Shown: positions 23,894 to 35,626 of the stretch, in pieces
How the letters are laid out: each line of letters starts with the position of its first letter
How positions within the stretch are numbered: position 1 is the first letter of the stretch
NCBI GenBank assembly: GCA_910890315.1
Contig: CAJVGD010000011.1
Coordinates: 1-64,000 of the forward strand
DNA: 64,000 nucleotides
Source of the DNA: Serendipita indica DSM 11827
Taxonomy: Eukaryota > Basidiomycota > Agaricomycetes > Sebacinales > Serendipitaceae
Direction of reading: 5' to 3'
Position numbers and translations under genes: made by a program
Notes under the pieces: generated by a model
Database searches by the model: none
The model's input: only the letters and a program-made list of their open reading frames with translations
What the model was told of the DNA's origin: nothing

Positions 23894-25055
23894 ATGGCCA
23901 CCGTGAGTGGGCTCTTTTGAGGTTGACCAAATGCTTACATACGCATAGTCAGGTAGTGGTAAAATGTTCGCGAAGCGAAAGGCAAAGCCGACGTTCCTCT
24001 ATGCCTCGCAGTCAAACGAATACGTCTACGATCCACAAGTCGGTCAAGAGTTCGCTCGTGGACGGGCCTCTATGCTTAAGCGACTATCCGCTGCCATTCC
24101 TAGGCCTAACAAGAAGACCGACAAGGCCCAGGCCAAGAATGCCACCCTCAACGTTCGACCTCGTCGCATGACAATCGACAGCACTTATGATTATCACTTG
24201 GAGTCCCAGGGGGACAATATGGGCTCTTTCGGTTTCTCTGATTCTTCAAATCCGCACACCGTCATGAACATTGGCCACAGCGGTGTGAACCTTGGGAGCA
24301 TCACCCCCCGATCGAGCGAGGAGACGGATAGCTTTGAGCGACACATTACCTCGATATCTTCTGGCGCGGCACTTCCTTTTGGCGCATCCACCCATACTAT
24401 CGCCGTCTCGGAAACAACTGCAGTCCCCGACGCTCTGGTTCCGTTCCCCACTTCCCCACAGCAGCGCAGCTTCTTCGAGGACACTCCCGCTTCCAATCAT
24501 CCGTACAGACGCGCACGAAGTTTGAGCGAATCAACGTTTTCGCATGCGGTCCATTTCGAGCCGTATCGCAAACCCTTGTATGGTCGCCCCATCAAATCTC
24601 CAATCAAGGATATCGCCCTCAAGCGTTCTGGGGCTATCAGTAGACCCACCAGCGCCATCTTCATTGACCAAACCTATCAGCGCGGTCGACGAACTACCCT
24701 CGATACCACCAATACTGTTTGTAGTCCCACGCGGCCATCGTTCTCGAGTTATAAAAGAGCTCGTTCCCGATCCGCCTCGAAGAGGGCCCAGCCAGCCCAG
24801 CCTGTCCAAGAACCCTCGCCTCCTGGCGCACTCCAGATGCAGCAAGGAGCAGAGGATCCGTTCAGCAGCTTGTTCACGAGTTGTGCCATCAGCCTCTTTC
24901 TACTCGTCATCCTCGCCGCAGGCAAGGACGTTCTCTACGTTATTGCCCTCCTGCCCATGCTCATGGCACTCGCCCGCCACTTTACCGACTTTGACAAACT
25001 CATCGCCGTCGGCCCAGTCATGAAACGAAACCTCGAGTCCCTCATTACCCTGTGA
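23894..25055 (+). CDS. Unknown protein with C-terminal hydrophobic segment
   Basis: A nine-base first coding exon (ATG GCC ACC, 23894-23902) is spliced to a single exon, 23949-25055, giving 371 residues. The start beside a gtgagt donor and a catag acceptor looks sound; an inner ATG at 23964 is the alternative. Most of the protein is basic and Ser/Pro-rich. Near the C-terminus comes a hydrophobic stretch (CAISLFLLVILAAGKDVLY, then VIALLPMLMALARHF), enough for one or two membrane passes or a hairpin, with about 20 residues after it. No family was recognised. A tail-anchored or hairpin membrane protein is a reasonable inference. Confidence 0.7.
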
Positions 25056-25251
25056 TATACATGAGCTGTCCTCAGATATACACGTCCACTCCTTTCGATT
25101 CCCACAAACTAACATAACGTAGCCCCTACGGACTTGACATAATCATAGACAGATGTCATATTTGTAGGTTATCGATACAAATAATGTAGCAAAATCTGTT
25201 TAGTTTACATCCGCCTTGTGCTCTAGACCAAAACTTGAACCTGACCAAGAC

Positions 25252-25680
25252 ATGCCTCCACGACCACCAACGTCTGTTATCGACGTTCTTCATAGAGGAT
25301 TTGTTACCGCATGTCTTGGAGTATTCCTCCTTGGTGGTGTTATGGCCGTCTCAACACATAATAACACGATGCGCAAAGGTCAAGGTAAGCTTTTCCCTTG
25401 CTCCCTTTCGTTCTTAGCTTATTTCCTCCTTAGAGGTCAGTCTGCATTGATTCGGCATACTTGTCTCTCCGTTGACGTCCATTAATTATCAACCAAAGGC
25501 ATATGAAGCGCATTTGAGGGTGCGTGGTTCCTCGCAAAAAAGCTAGGTGTTATGAACTTTACCTTTCAGAAGCAACGGGAACAAGCTGCAGAGACTGGCT
25601 CGGGTGTCGAGGATCGTTTAGCCAATGCGGCGCAAGATGTGGTCGCTGCCCGCTCTCAAGACATTGCAAAGCGGCTCTAA
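25252..25680 (+). CDS. Small membrane protein, probable Cox14-type cytochrome oxidase assembly factor
   Basis: The first exon (25252-25384) encodes a Pro-rich start then TSVIDVLHRGFVTACLGVFL, a single membrane segment preceded by the D-x-LHR motif seen in Cox14 proteins. The last exon (25570-25680) gives a charged helical tail (KQREQAAETG). Cox14 sits in the inner mitochondrial membrane and controls COX1 synthesis and assembly. The middle is unsure. Splicing to 25509-25519 gives 84 residues (GQAHLRKQREQ). A 2-nt microexon AG at 25434-25435 plus exon 25499-25519 gives 88 (GQEAYEAHLRKQREQ). Both keep the frame. The Cox14 assignment rests on size, motif and topology. Confidence 0.6.
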
Positions 25681-25916
25681 TTTGACGCGAGTCAGTATGG
25701 ATTCATTGGGCTGCATCAATATAAGGGACTGCGAGTGTATTCACGAATACACGAGTCGAATTTACAACTACAATGTATGAGACAAAGAGGAACATAATTG
25801 AAAGTTGAACCCAAAACTGGCTATAAGACCTCATCATGAAGAGAACAAGAAGGGGAAACGAAAAAGGAAGAAAGGAAAAAGGCGAAATCATCCTTGAAGA
25901 ATAAGGTCGGGGAAAT

Positions 25917-28149
25917 TCATTGTACCCTTTCGGTGGTATTGCCGACAAGAGCGCAAAAAACGGCTGCCCATTTGTCACCGTCTAGACTGGAATCGATGGT
26001 GCCCTCAACTACCTCTTGATCTGATGACATCTCGCACTGTACGGCGGCATTGTTTCGTTGGATGTGTCCCCCAATGGTGTCTACAGCTCCATCATAGACA
26101 ACCGTGGTGGCCCCTTCCCTCTCACCGGCACGAGACAGAGGATGCAAGTCGCTATTAGGTTCGAGGGATGATCCATCCGGTAGCGCCGTGATACCGGTGT
26201 CTCTGCTGGCGCAAGTGGAAAAGTGTCTATCTGATGCTACAGATCCTTGTGAAGATCCGTTGTCCTCGCAATCTGCGTCAAATAAGAGGCTGTTCTGTGA
26301 TGATAGACAAACTAAGGGAGATTCATCAGTCTCGACCAGGCATGGGAGTTCCGGGTGGATGCATTGCGGTGAATTTCCAAGGCTGATCGTGTCAGTACTT
26401 CCGGTCGTGGAGTGACTGCGAGAGGCGATGAAATCAGCCTCGAGTAGTGCCATCCTTTCATCAATATGAATTGCATCAGCGAAGGTAGTCTTCGGCGTCT
26501 GGTTCAGCGACTTAGAACGAATGATTGGTGATACCAAGACCCTCGGTGACGAGATGATCAACGAGCGAGCATTGCGACCTTGCGTTGGAATGGGTGGAAG
26601 CGGGATCGTTGGCACAGGTGAGGGCGAAGGGAGTGTATGTTTCCGAGGTTTGAGACCAGAGGAGGCATCCAATGTGTTGAGCTCTTTACCAAACTGGCCC
26701 TCTGGAGAATGTTGGCAGCTCGCGCTGAACTGCTCCATCTGATTCAATCGCACTTGCTTGCCGAGCAACGTGAAGCGGGCCTTGTCCAAGTGGAACATGT
26801 CGAAGGTGGTAACTGAGGCGAGGGTACTCTCCTTGAGTGATGGGCTCCCAGAAACGCCAGAGATGGTGCATATGTCATCCGGCGACATGCCAGACTGGGC
26901 TAAGAATCTAGCGATCCTTCGATGTGCCATTTTCTCTGCCATATACCCAGCCTTTAGGTCTGCAATTTGCCACTGATGCATCTCGTTCTCTGCACGTCTA
27001 AGCGCCTTTTGAGATTCATACAGTTCCCATAGTTTGCCGAAGGCTTGGTCCTTGTCCTCGATCCTCGTCAGCTCCATCTCTATGGCATTGAGATCACCAT
27101 CGGGTTCATAATGATCACTAAGGACCACCGCTTTCCCCTTCCTCTTGCGGTTTCGGTGTTTGGACGATGCCTGATCTTCCTTGCTTTCGAAAGCGGCTGG
27201 TACTGTAGAGAGTGTAGTATTGCTCGGAGGCGGGGTCAGAGGGAAGGAAACCTTGGATAATGTTTCGTCACTCGATCCGTGAGTATTCGGCATCAAAACA
27301 AATGACTCCTGGTTGTCGGTCTGCGTTGCTACCTCTTTGGTCACCTTCATGCGAGAAGCGGCATGGGCCAGTGGCTCTGACTCGACGCGCAACAGAGTCT
27401 GAGGTATTGGGGCACGACGAGGCTCCAGTGGCGATGATCGATGGTGAACGAATCTTTGGGTCAGATGCGTTTCCGTCGAACTTGCCGGGACCATTCGAGA
27501 TGCTGTACGATCCATGATGTCGGCAGCGGTCGAAGAAACAGAGGGAGGTTTAAATAGCAATTCCTCTCGCATGATATGGCTATATCGAGGCGAACCATTG
27601 GAGGGTAATGGGAGCGTCGATCCGGCGAGGCCGGGGGGTCGGTTGAGCGGACTCCTCGAGGGAGTATGGTGCATCATTAAGGGAGATAGAGACTTCGAAG
27701 TGCTAGTCAGAGATGCAGAACGAATTTGAGATGGCCCAAGGGTTGAGTCGTCGAGAAAGGTACCTGCCGAAATGGAGCGCGAGAAAGGTCTCGGGGCTGA
27801 TGTCGTTGGATAGTTGATCATTAGAACGGTGTGACTAAATAGACTGAGTAAGCGAGTACAGGCGCTCAGTGTACGCTCACCTGCCCAGCTTGCGAGGGGT
27901 CATCCTGTCATCAACCTTTGCAATCTCGTGGCTAACGTCGTGATGGTTTACTTCTTGCCATTCAAAAGATCTACGTTTGCTTCTGAAGAAAGAAATGCCA
28001 GACCTCTTCGTGACAGACGCCTTGCTCAGGGAACTGCCCGTGGAGATGGAGGCTGGGGGCCCGAAGACTTGAGGACCAGAATCGAGAAATTTCCTTAGAT
28101 CCTCCATCTCTTGGCGGTTGACCCCTGTTCGGGCATCGCGAACCTGCAT
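25917..28149 (-). CDS. Unknown Ser-rich protein with central coiled coil
   Basis: Two exons (28149-27881 and 27834-25917) total 2,187 nt, 728 residues. The first exon has GVNRQEMEDLRKFLDSG and a basic patch (FFRSKRRSFEWQEV). The middle holds a strong helical, charged stretch of about 90 residues (AIEMELTRIEDKDQAF, GKLWELYESQKALRRAENEM, AEKMAHRRIARFLAQSG). The rest is disordered and rich in Ser, Thr and Pro. No family is recognised. The joint is supported by a gtgagc donor, a tatttag acceptor and matching phase. The ATG at 28149 is the first in frame. Confidence 0.7.
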
Positions 28150-28483
28150 GACGGTAGTGCGCGAGGGATGGGCTATTCGGGAGATTTTCCTGTACGTTTG
28201 TCAAGTTATGGATCTTCCTAGTATACCTTGGTAACAATGAGAACGCTACGTGCGACGTGGAACATTTCTGAGCTCACGGTTTTCGGTTACAAAAGTCAGG
28301 AGTGTTCCGAATTGGCAAGGGAATAATAAAGACCAATAAAGAAGGGAATTGAAAGTAGGAAGGAAGCCTCCCTCGAAAGAAAGTGGGCGAGACGAGGAAG
28401 TGGGCGAGTTCAACCTTGTTCGCCACTCCTGCCCATCCTAGTCGAACGACGTACATCGGCGAAGACACAATAACTATATCAAA
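28150..28483. promoter_or_regulatory. Divergent upstream region
   Basis: About 334 bases between opposite start codons (28149 minus, 28484 plus). Nothing specific stands out; a run of A and G residues lies at 28320-28390. Confidence 0.3.
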
Positions 28484-30249
28484 ATGCATAAAGAGCTCAC
28501 ACTTCAAGAGCAACTTGATAAGCTCAAAGGGATACTTGCGGAGACGCGTTCGACAACGTTTTGGGAGTCTCTCGCAATTCTGGACGAAACCAAAGACAGA
28601 GACATTCTTGAGACTCACGAAAGTGACATACCTGGTCTACGACATCTCAAAGTCTCAATTCAGAAAGAAATAGAGTCCATCGAAACTGTAAGCATGGCAA
28701 TTTTAACAGGACCTCTAACATGTTCGTAGCATCTGGCTCTGGAGGCGGAGGGTAAATCTCAAAACCCTCTATCTACCAATACTCTTTATTATCTCGCTCT
28801 TTGGCACGAGATCCTACTTGCACCGCGGCCAATCATCGCACTTGGAAGGCATTTCGACTTGCCCAAGGAGGGAGTCTACACCGAAGCCAAAAGTGGAAAG
28901 AAGATCAATAAAGTCAAAGTCGACATTGTGGCTGAGAACGGCCGACGCTGGTTGCGAGTCAACACGTGAGTGATCAACCAATCATCCTGATGCTGGCCTG
29001 ATAATATACGTCTATCTCATCTAGCACCAAAGAATCGCGCTTAGTTACAGAGTTTAGGGCAATAGAAGCCTTTGGCTACGAGTCTGAGGACGAGGACGTA
29101 TCCGACGCTGCTACTCGACGGTTGCCGATGGACAAATACCTGGATAATACCGTATATGAAAGCGGCCGGTTTCTCTCTCTGGCAGCTGATAAGTTCCAGG
29201 CAGAGAACGGCGGGGACCGCCCAATCATTCAGTTGCGATTGAGCAGGCTAGGACATGGAGAGAACGAAATACAGGACGAGCGGATCAAGCATACATTAAC
29301 ACGGCTGACTGATCTGGGTATCAAGGTTTCATTCGCTCCCGAGGCATCCAGTATACAGCTCGTTCCAGAGCCAGCTCCCCCTTCGGGTTTTTATATACCC
29401 TCTCAAATCAATCTCGATCTTTCTATGCTTATTGCAATTGTTACGGACATATCTCATGCCCCGCTGCCTCCCACCCGGGAGGCGGTGGACGAGCTATTCC
29501 GGCCTCAAGCAGAACGATCATGGAGGCGCCAGATGGAGAAGAACCCCAATCTACCAGACGAATCTTTGGAGCATTGTAGAGCTTTGGCAGAGCAAACACG
29601 CCATGAAATGGATCATGGACTGATTGAGAACATTTACCAGCATCTCCGCTCCTCACCGGACGCCGATAGCGCACATTTCTGGACCACAAACGAAGCAAAG
29701 ACCCGTTTGCTTGCAATTATAGAGAAAATAGGGGGAGAGGATGAGCTCCGGCGAGCACGAGCGATGTTCTCGCTGGAGCACGAGGCACCCGAGTTGTTTT
29801 GGTTAAACTCTCGCATCCCTGTGGAGCATAGACCTAAGATCATACCTATTCTCATTCTTCCCGACGAAGAACCCCTAGGGACGGCGAATCTCTCTATGTT
29901 TCAGAGGCAGGTCATGACTACGTGCAACGCCATTCTGTCGAGGCCACTGCGGCCGGAGATCAAATCCAATCATCCTGACAAGTCGATACAGGCACCAATG
30001 CGGTTCGCAGCTCGCTTGTCGATGCATACAATCCAGTCTCTGCTGCTGGGGGCTCAGTCGGGAATGCTGACTGTGACCAGCAATAAGACGAGCGTCAAGC
30101 ATCTTCTCAGAGAGATGAGGGGCTTTTCTTTGCCTTCAGCTCTCCATTCTACTGCAGAAACCCATGCCACCTCTCCGCTCGCCATCCTGGTTCTAGAGCC
30201 AAGATCTCTATCGCAGTCCATGAGAATTGATTATGCATCCAACTCTTGA
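28484..30249 (+). CDS. DUF1308 (C7orf25-like) family protein
   Basis: Three exons (28484-28687, 28730-28965, 29025-30249) total 1,665 nt, 554 residues. The N-terminal part is helical (LQEQLDKLKGILAE). The middle has VDIVAENGRRWLRVNT, typical of this family, then NLDLSMLIAIVTDISHAP. The C-terminal DUF1308 block follows, with TKTRLLAIIEKIGGEDELRR-like sequence, ARAMFSLEHEAPELFW and IPVEHRPKIIPILIL. The family is spread across eukaryotes and resembles PIN-type folds in published comparisons, but the biochemical role is not settled. The start is the first ATG of the frame. Introns have good gtaagc and gtgagt donors. Confidence 0.8.
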
Positions 30250-30399
30250 AATATATCTGGTTGTAATTTAGTCAAATGTCAAACTCTCCATAAGGTTTCG
30301 CCCACAGTTGACTGCGGCACTTTATATACGACTTTGGACCGCGACCGCATTCACGACGGCACACAAATAGGCAAGATGTAACTACTGCTTACCCACAAA

Positions 30400-33300
30400 A
30401 TGCATCTTGAAAGTGACCATTCTTCTTCTAGGAGTCGTCACGACGATGTAAGCACGCTACAGCGACCACCTCGACTCATGTTAAAGCCGCCGTGCAGAGT
30501 CACTTTCCAACGCGACCCGTGGATCGAGACAAGGCTGAAGCAGAGCTTACACTGAACATCAAGAAAGCGACGAGCCCAGAGGAGACTGCGCCAAAACAGA
30601 AACACGTCCGAAGTGCGTCAGACGGCGGCGGATTCTGCTGACCATCCCACTCAACCCTTGCGCAGAATGCATCGTGTATACTTGGGACTATCATTCGTCT
30701 AATTCTATCTGGACTGGTCTCAAGGTCCAGCCAATCCTTGCGGATGAAGTTCAAACATTCAAGGCTCTCATCACCGTCCACAAGATCCTACAGGAAGGCC
30801 ACCCTGTCGTACGTATCAAGCACTGCTTTGAAGCTCTGACTTTGACCTGCTCTAGACATTGAAAGACGCCCAGCATCAAGTAGGCTGGTTCGAAACCTGC
30901 GCGAGGACCGTTAGTCAGGACGGGATCAAAGGTAACGCTCTCGAATATACATATCCACAAACAGAGAAATGACGGGACAATCATCCAGGATACGGACAGC
31001 TGATTCGAGCTTACGTCGCTTTCATTCTATCCAAACTGCGCTTTCATCGGCATCGACCGGAATTCAACGGGCTATTTGAGTACGAAGAATATGTCAGCTT
31101 GAAGGGTATCGACAACCCAGATGAAGGGTGAGCTAGCTCCTTGTGGCCTTGGCATACCGAGTCTGACCGATGCGTCAGTTATCAAACCATTTCGGACCTA
31201 ATGGACCTTCAAGACCAAATTGAGGGGCTGCAAAAACTCATCTTTGCGCATTTTAGACATTCGGCTAACAATGAATGTCGCATCTCAGCGCTCGTCCCAC
31301 TCGTCAAGGAGAGTTATAACATCTATCGCTTCATCACCAGCATGCTGCGAGCTATGCACCGTCGCACAAATGACACAGAGGCACTTGAGCCTCTCAGGTC
31401 TCGTTATAACTCGCAGCATCATGCCCTTCGCAAGTTCTACTTCGAGTGTTCGAACCTCAAGTACCTTACGGGTCTCATTAACGTCCCGAAGCTCGGCTCA
31501 GAGCCTCCAAATCTCTTCGATACTGGACAGACCCCTGACCTGCCCAAGCGACCGACAGAAAAGCCGAAATCCCCCACACCACCTCCAGCGGCACCATCAC
31601 CTGATGCAGCAATGGTTCGTGAACAAGCAGCAATGCTCAAGGAGTATGAAGACAAGCAGAAAGCCCTCGAGGCTCAAAGGAGAGCAGACGAGGCACGAAG
31701 GAAAGAAGCCGAACTCCTACAGCAGAGAGAGATCGAAGAGATGCAACGCTTGCAGCGAGAACGAGAGCGTGCTGCTCAGGAGGCCCTGATGGCCCAGCAG
31801 ATGCAACAGTTCAACGATCAGGCTGCGCAGCAGATCAACCAAATGCAAATGGAGATGCTCGCTATGCGTGGCCAATACGAGCGTGATCAGATTCTACTCG
31901 AGCAATACGATAGGGTGAGTAAAGTCTATGCACCTCTATATCCCCTTCTCATTCTCGATAGCGAGTGAAAGCACTAGAGGGTGAAATGGCCGGTGTCAGT
32001 GCGAATATCGGCTCTCAAATGCTAGCCAAGGACGAGCTTATCAAACAACTTCAAGACCAAGTTACCCTCTGGAGAAATAAGTACGAGTCGCTTGCGAAGC
32101 TCTACAGTCAACTTCGTACTGAGCATCTGGAAATGCTTTCGAAGCACAAGCAGATGCAGCTCAAGGCAAACTCTGCACAAGAGGCCATTGACAAGATGGA
32201 GAGGATGGAAAAGGATGTCAAGGCGAAAAATCTGGAGCTTGCCGACATGATTCGTGAGCGAGACCGTGCCAGGTTCGATTTGGACAGGATGAAATCGGTG
32301 CGTTTCGAGCGGAACCTGGCGCCTTGGGGCTAAATGTGGGACAGAATCACAAAGAGGAGCTCGATAGAGTCCGTCGAGAACTCAACTTTGCCAATGAAAA
32401 GCTCGAAGATGCGGAACGCGCTAGGTCGCATGATGTCTCGGGTATGGCATCGGTCTACAAGCGCCAAATCCACGAGCTCGAGGACTCACTCAAGGTTGGT
32501 CCGCTTGCCATTGAGAACTACGTGATCCTCAACTTGTCTAGGCGAAGCAATTGAGGATTGACGCCATGACTGAGAAGCTCGACTCAGCCTCTGCTGATCT
32601 AGAGGCCTTGCGTGAAGAGAAAGACCAAGAAATCATGATCCTCCAAGAAAGTGTCGACTCGACTCTCCAACAAATGGCGGATCTACAAGCGGTTTGTGAA
32701 TTTCTTGATTGCCTTGATGAGACTAACCGCTTTCTTAGACACAAGGCCTCGTCGAGCAAACAACCGATGTGCAACTCACGAACATCGTCCTGGACAACAG
32801 GAAGAAGTTGAATGAGATTATCGGTGTGTCTAGATGCGTCGTACCGCATGAAGCTGATCATCCGCAGACTCTATCCTCCAGGCTTGCATTCACAAGGTCG
32901 ACGATGCAATCTACGAGCTCGAATCACCTGCACAGCAAGGCAACCTCAACTCAACACCGGAGTACACGCTCTCCATGATTGAGAAGGCTATCAACAACTC
33001 GACCGAGTTTGCAACTGTATTCGATCTATACCTCGGCCAAGAGAAGGGTGGAGATCACGTAGATGTCATCAAAGCCGCCAACGAGTTTGCTCAGTCGCTG
33101 TCCGACGTCCTACTCAATACAAAGGGAATCACCCGACTCTGCAGCAACGACGAGGCATCTGATCAACTCATCTCTGTCGCAAAGAGTGCCGGTGACACCG
33201 GAATGCGTTTCTTCTTGAACTTGCAATCCTACAAACTCGACCTCGTTCCAACTCAGAACCGTAGGGAAATTCCTCTGCGCGTGATGATGGAAGCACGCGG

Positions 33301-34102
33301 TGCTCTCAATAAACTCAGCACAAAGGTGGAGGAATTGGTCCCGAAGGGCAAAGGCGCATCGTTGGCAAAGACGAATGGCGATATCGGGGACATTGTTGAG
33401 CAAGAGATGCTCAGCGCTGCTCGCGCAATCGAGGCCGCGACCCAGAGGCTGCAGGAGCTCATTGCCAAGCCAAGAGACACTTCGAAGTACAGCGCCGTGG
33501 AAGTGCAGGTCCACGATTCCATTCTGGCCGCTGCGCTGGCCATTACGAATGCAATTGGACGCCTCATCCAGGCCGCTACGGCTTCACAGCAAGAGATTGT
33601 GGCTCAAGGCAAGGGATCGAGTACCACGCAGCAATTCTACAAGAGGAACAACCGCTGGACCGAGGGGTTGATCTCTGCGGCCAAAGCAGTAGCATTTGCG
33701 ACCACGTTGCTGATCCAGAGTGCCGACGGTGTTCTCAGTGGTACTCATTCATTGGAGCAGCTCATCGTGGCGTCCAACGAAGTTGCAGCTGCTACGGCGC
33801 AGTTGGTCGCCGCATCGCGTGTCAAGGCATCACTAATGTCCAAGACACAGGAGCAACTCGAGTTGGCTGCCAAGGCCGTCACAGAAGCGTGTAAAGCGCT
33901 CGTACGACAGGTTAAGGCAATCTCTGCTCGCCAGGCAGAGGAAGAGTTGCCAGACTACAATAAGATGGCAGTACACGAGTTCAAGGTTCAAGAGATGGAG
34001 CAACAAGTCGAGATCTTGAAGCTCGAAAAGGAACTGGGTGCCGCCAGAAGACGTTTGGGCGCGATGAGACGTGCAGGTTATCATACGGAGGAAACAGACT
34101 GA
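30400..34102 (+). CDS. SLA2: Endocytic adaptor SLA2/End4 (HIP1R homologue)
   Basis: About 12 exons give roughly 1,050 residues. Order: a short leader exon (30400-30447); an ANTH domain (ELTLNIKKATSPEETAPK, KALITVHKILQEGHPVTLK, YVAFILSKLRFHRHRPEF); a Pro-rich hinge; a long coiled coil (QKALEAQRRADEARRKEAEL onward to about 32700); and the C-terminal talin-like I/LWEQ domain with the RNNRWTEGLISAAKAVA signature. ANTH binds phosphoinositides, the coil dimerises and binds clathrin light chain and Sla1-type partners, and the I/LWEQ module binds actin. The protein couples actin to the endocytic pit. The leader is supported by a gtaagc donor and gtgcag acceptor. All donors are GT. Confidence 0.95.
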
Positions 34103-34188
34103 TTTTACTTTCCAGAATCACATTCCTTTTCACAACGTATCTATTCGGTGTGGCCTTGCTGCCATAAATTTTTCTTCGAAAATACAGC

Positions 34189-35369
34189 CTATACTTTTAT
34201 CTTTCCGAGCCAATCTTGTCCTCCGCTCCTGAGCACCTTCAAGAGTTCAGCTTCTCGTGTTCCCTCTTCCTCTCCCAGTTCGGTCATGTACTCCCATCTA
34301 GCCGTTTCAGGGAGGGACATGAGGACGGATTCGATGCGCACTCCCGGAGTTTGGAGACCAAACTTTGTGCCTCTTTGGTGCTCATTAGAAACTCTGAGTT
34401 AGACAGTGATAAGACATACCTGTCTATAATGAGATTGAATTCGACGTAGCGTCCCCTTCGCAAGAGCTGCCACCGTCGCTCCTCTTCAGTGAAGGGCATG
34501 TGGATACGTCTCTTAAGAATAGGAATGTAGCTGGGCAGGAAGGATTCGCCACAGCTCTTCATGAGTGTGAAGATCTCTTCTGGTGTAGAGGGTCTTTCCC
34601 CTGGTCCTGCATCTGGCATTCGATGGTGCGGCTCGTTGCACAAGTCATCATAGAATATACCGCCGATGCCTCGCGACTCTTTACGATGCGGGAGATAGAA
34701 ATATTCGTCGCACCAGGCTTTGAAAGCGGGATAGACTGCCGGCCCCGACGGAGCGCAGGCGTCATAAAGCGTTTTGTGGAAATGGAGGGTATCCTCCTCG
34801 TATAAATAGGATGGAGTAAGGTCTGAACCTCCACCAAACCACCATGCAAGGATCTTGGGTTCGCCGTCGCCTTCTGCCGGGTCGGACGTGATCTCGAAAT
34901 ATCGATAGTTTGCATGGATCGTCGGGGCGTGCGGATTTCGGGGATGTATGACGATGGATATTCCTCCCGCAAAATATGGCAAGCTCGCTTTGGATGCCGG
35001 GTCATACGGAATCGATGCGTGGTGGGACTTCATTTGTGCAATAGCTGGTGGCGGTAGTTTACCCTGCACGAGCGAGATGTTGATACCAGCTTTTTCAAAC
35101 ACAGAAGGACTAGTCTTCCTAATGGATGGGTCCACGGCACGTTTGTCAGAGAGGACTCCAGAAACGCCAGAGCCGCCTTCTGCTCGCGTCCATGCATCTC
35201 GGAGAAAGGTATAGTTGGGATCAAGCTCTTCAAGTCCCTTGATGATTTTGTCTTGCAGCTGCGTTACAAAGTTTGAAACGCGTACGCGCATCGGTAGGGT
35301 TGGATCGTCCTGCCGGATAGTCAGTCAAGCTCAGAGAAAGGACAAGTCGTTCACAATCATGTCGCTCAT
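34189..35369 (-). CDS. HEM13: Coproporphyrinogen III oxidase (oxygen-dependent)
   Basis: Three exons: a short first exon (MSDMI, start 35369), a main exon beginning at [11 protein letters not shown], and a last exon that restores the conserved tail. The family core is complete: [75 protein letters not shown] and [15 protein letters not shown]. It converts coproporphyrinogen III to protoporphyrinogen IX by two oxidative decarboxylations using oxygen, in haem synthesis. Splicing the last intron (donor gtatgt, acceptor caaag) gives [19 protein letters not shown] and a stop at 34189. Without it the frame would end at 34284 with unrelated sequence. Length is about 362 residues, normal for the cytosolic fungal enzyme. 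Confidence 0.95.
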
Positions 35370-35626
35370 GCTGGGGTAATTTGTGCTCTAGGTTCGATTT
35401 CGACCTTGCCAGGTTTATAGCCAAAGTGGTGGAGTTCCAGAAGCAAAGTCGAGATCCAACGGCGTCTCCAGACCACAAGCCAGATCACGGTTGCACATCT
35501 AGTTTGAAACAGATATTGGTATTTCCAGGTACATATACACAGTAAAATTTGTCCGCATACATAGCAAAGAGAAGACGCTGGGCCGACGGAGACATAAGAA
35601 GAATAAGGGAAGAAGAAATAACGCCA

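Noticed and set aside
34284-34435. Alternative C-terminus of coproporphyrinogen oxidase
   Set aside because: It arises only if the last intron is kept; splicing restores the conserved [10 protein letters not shown] tail.
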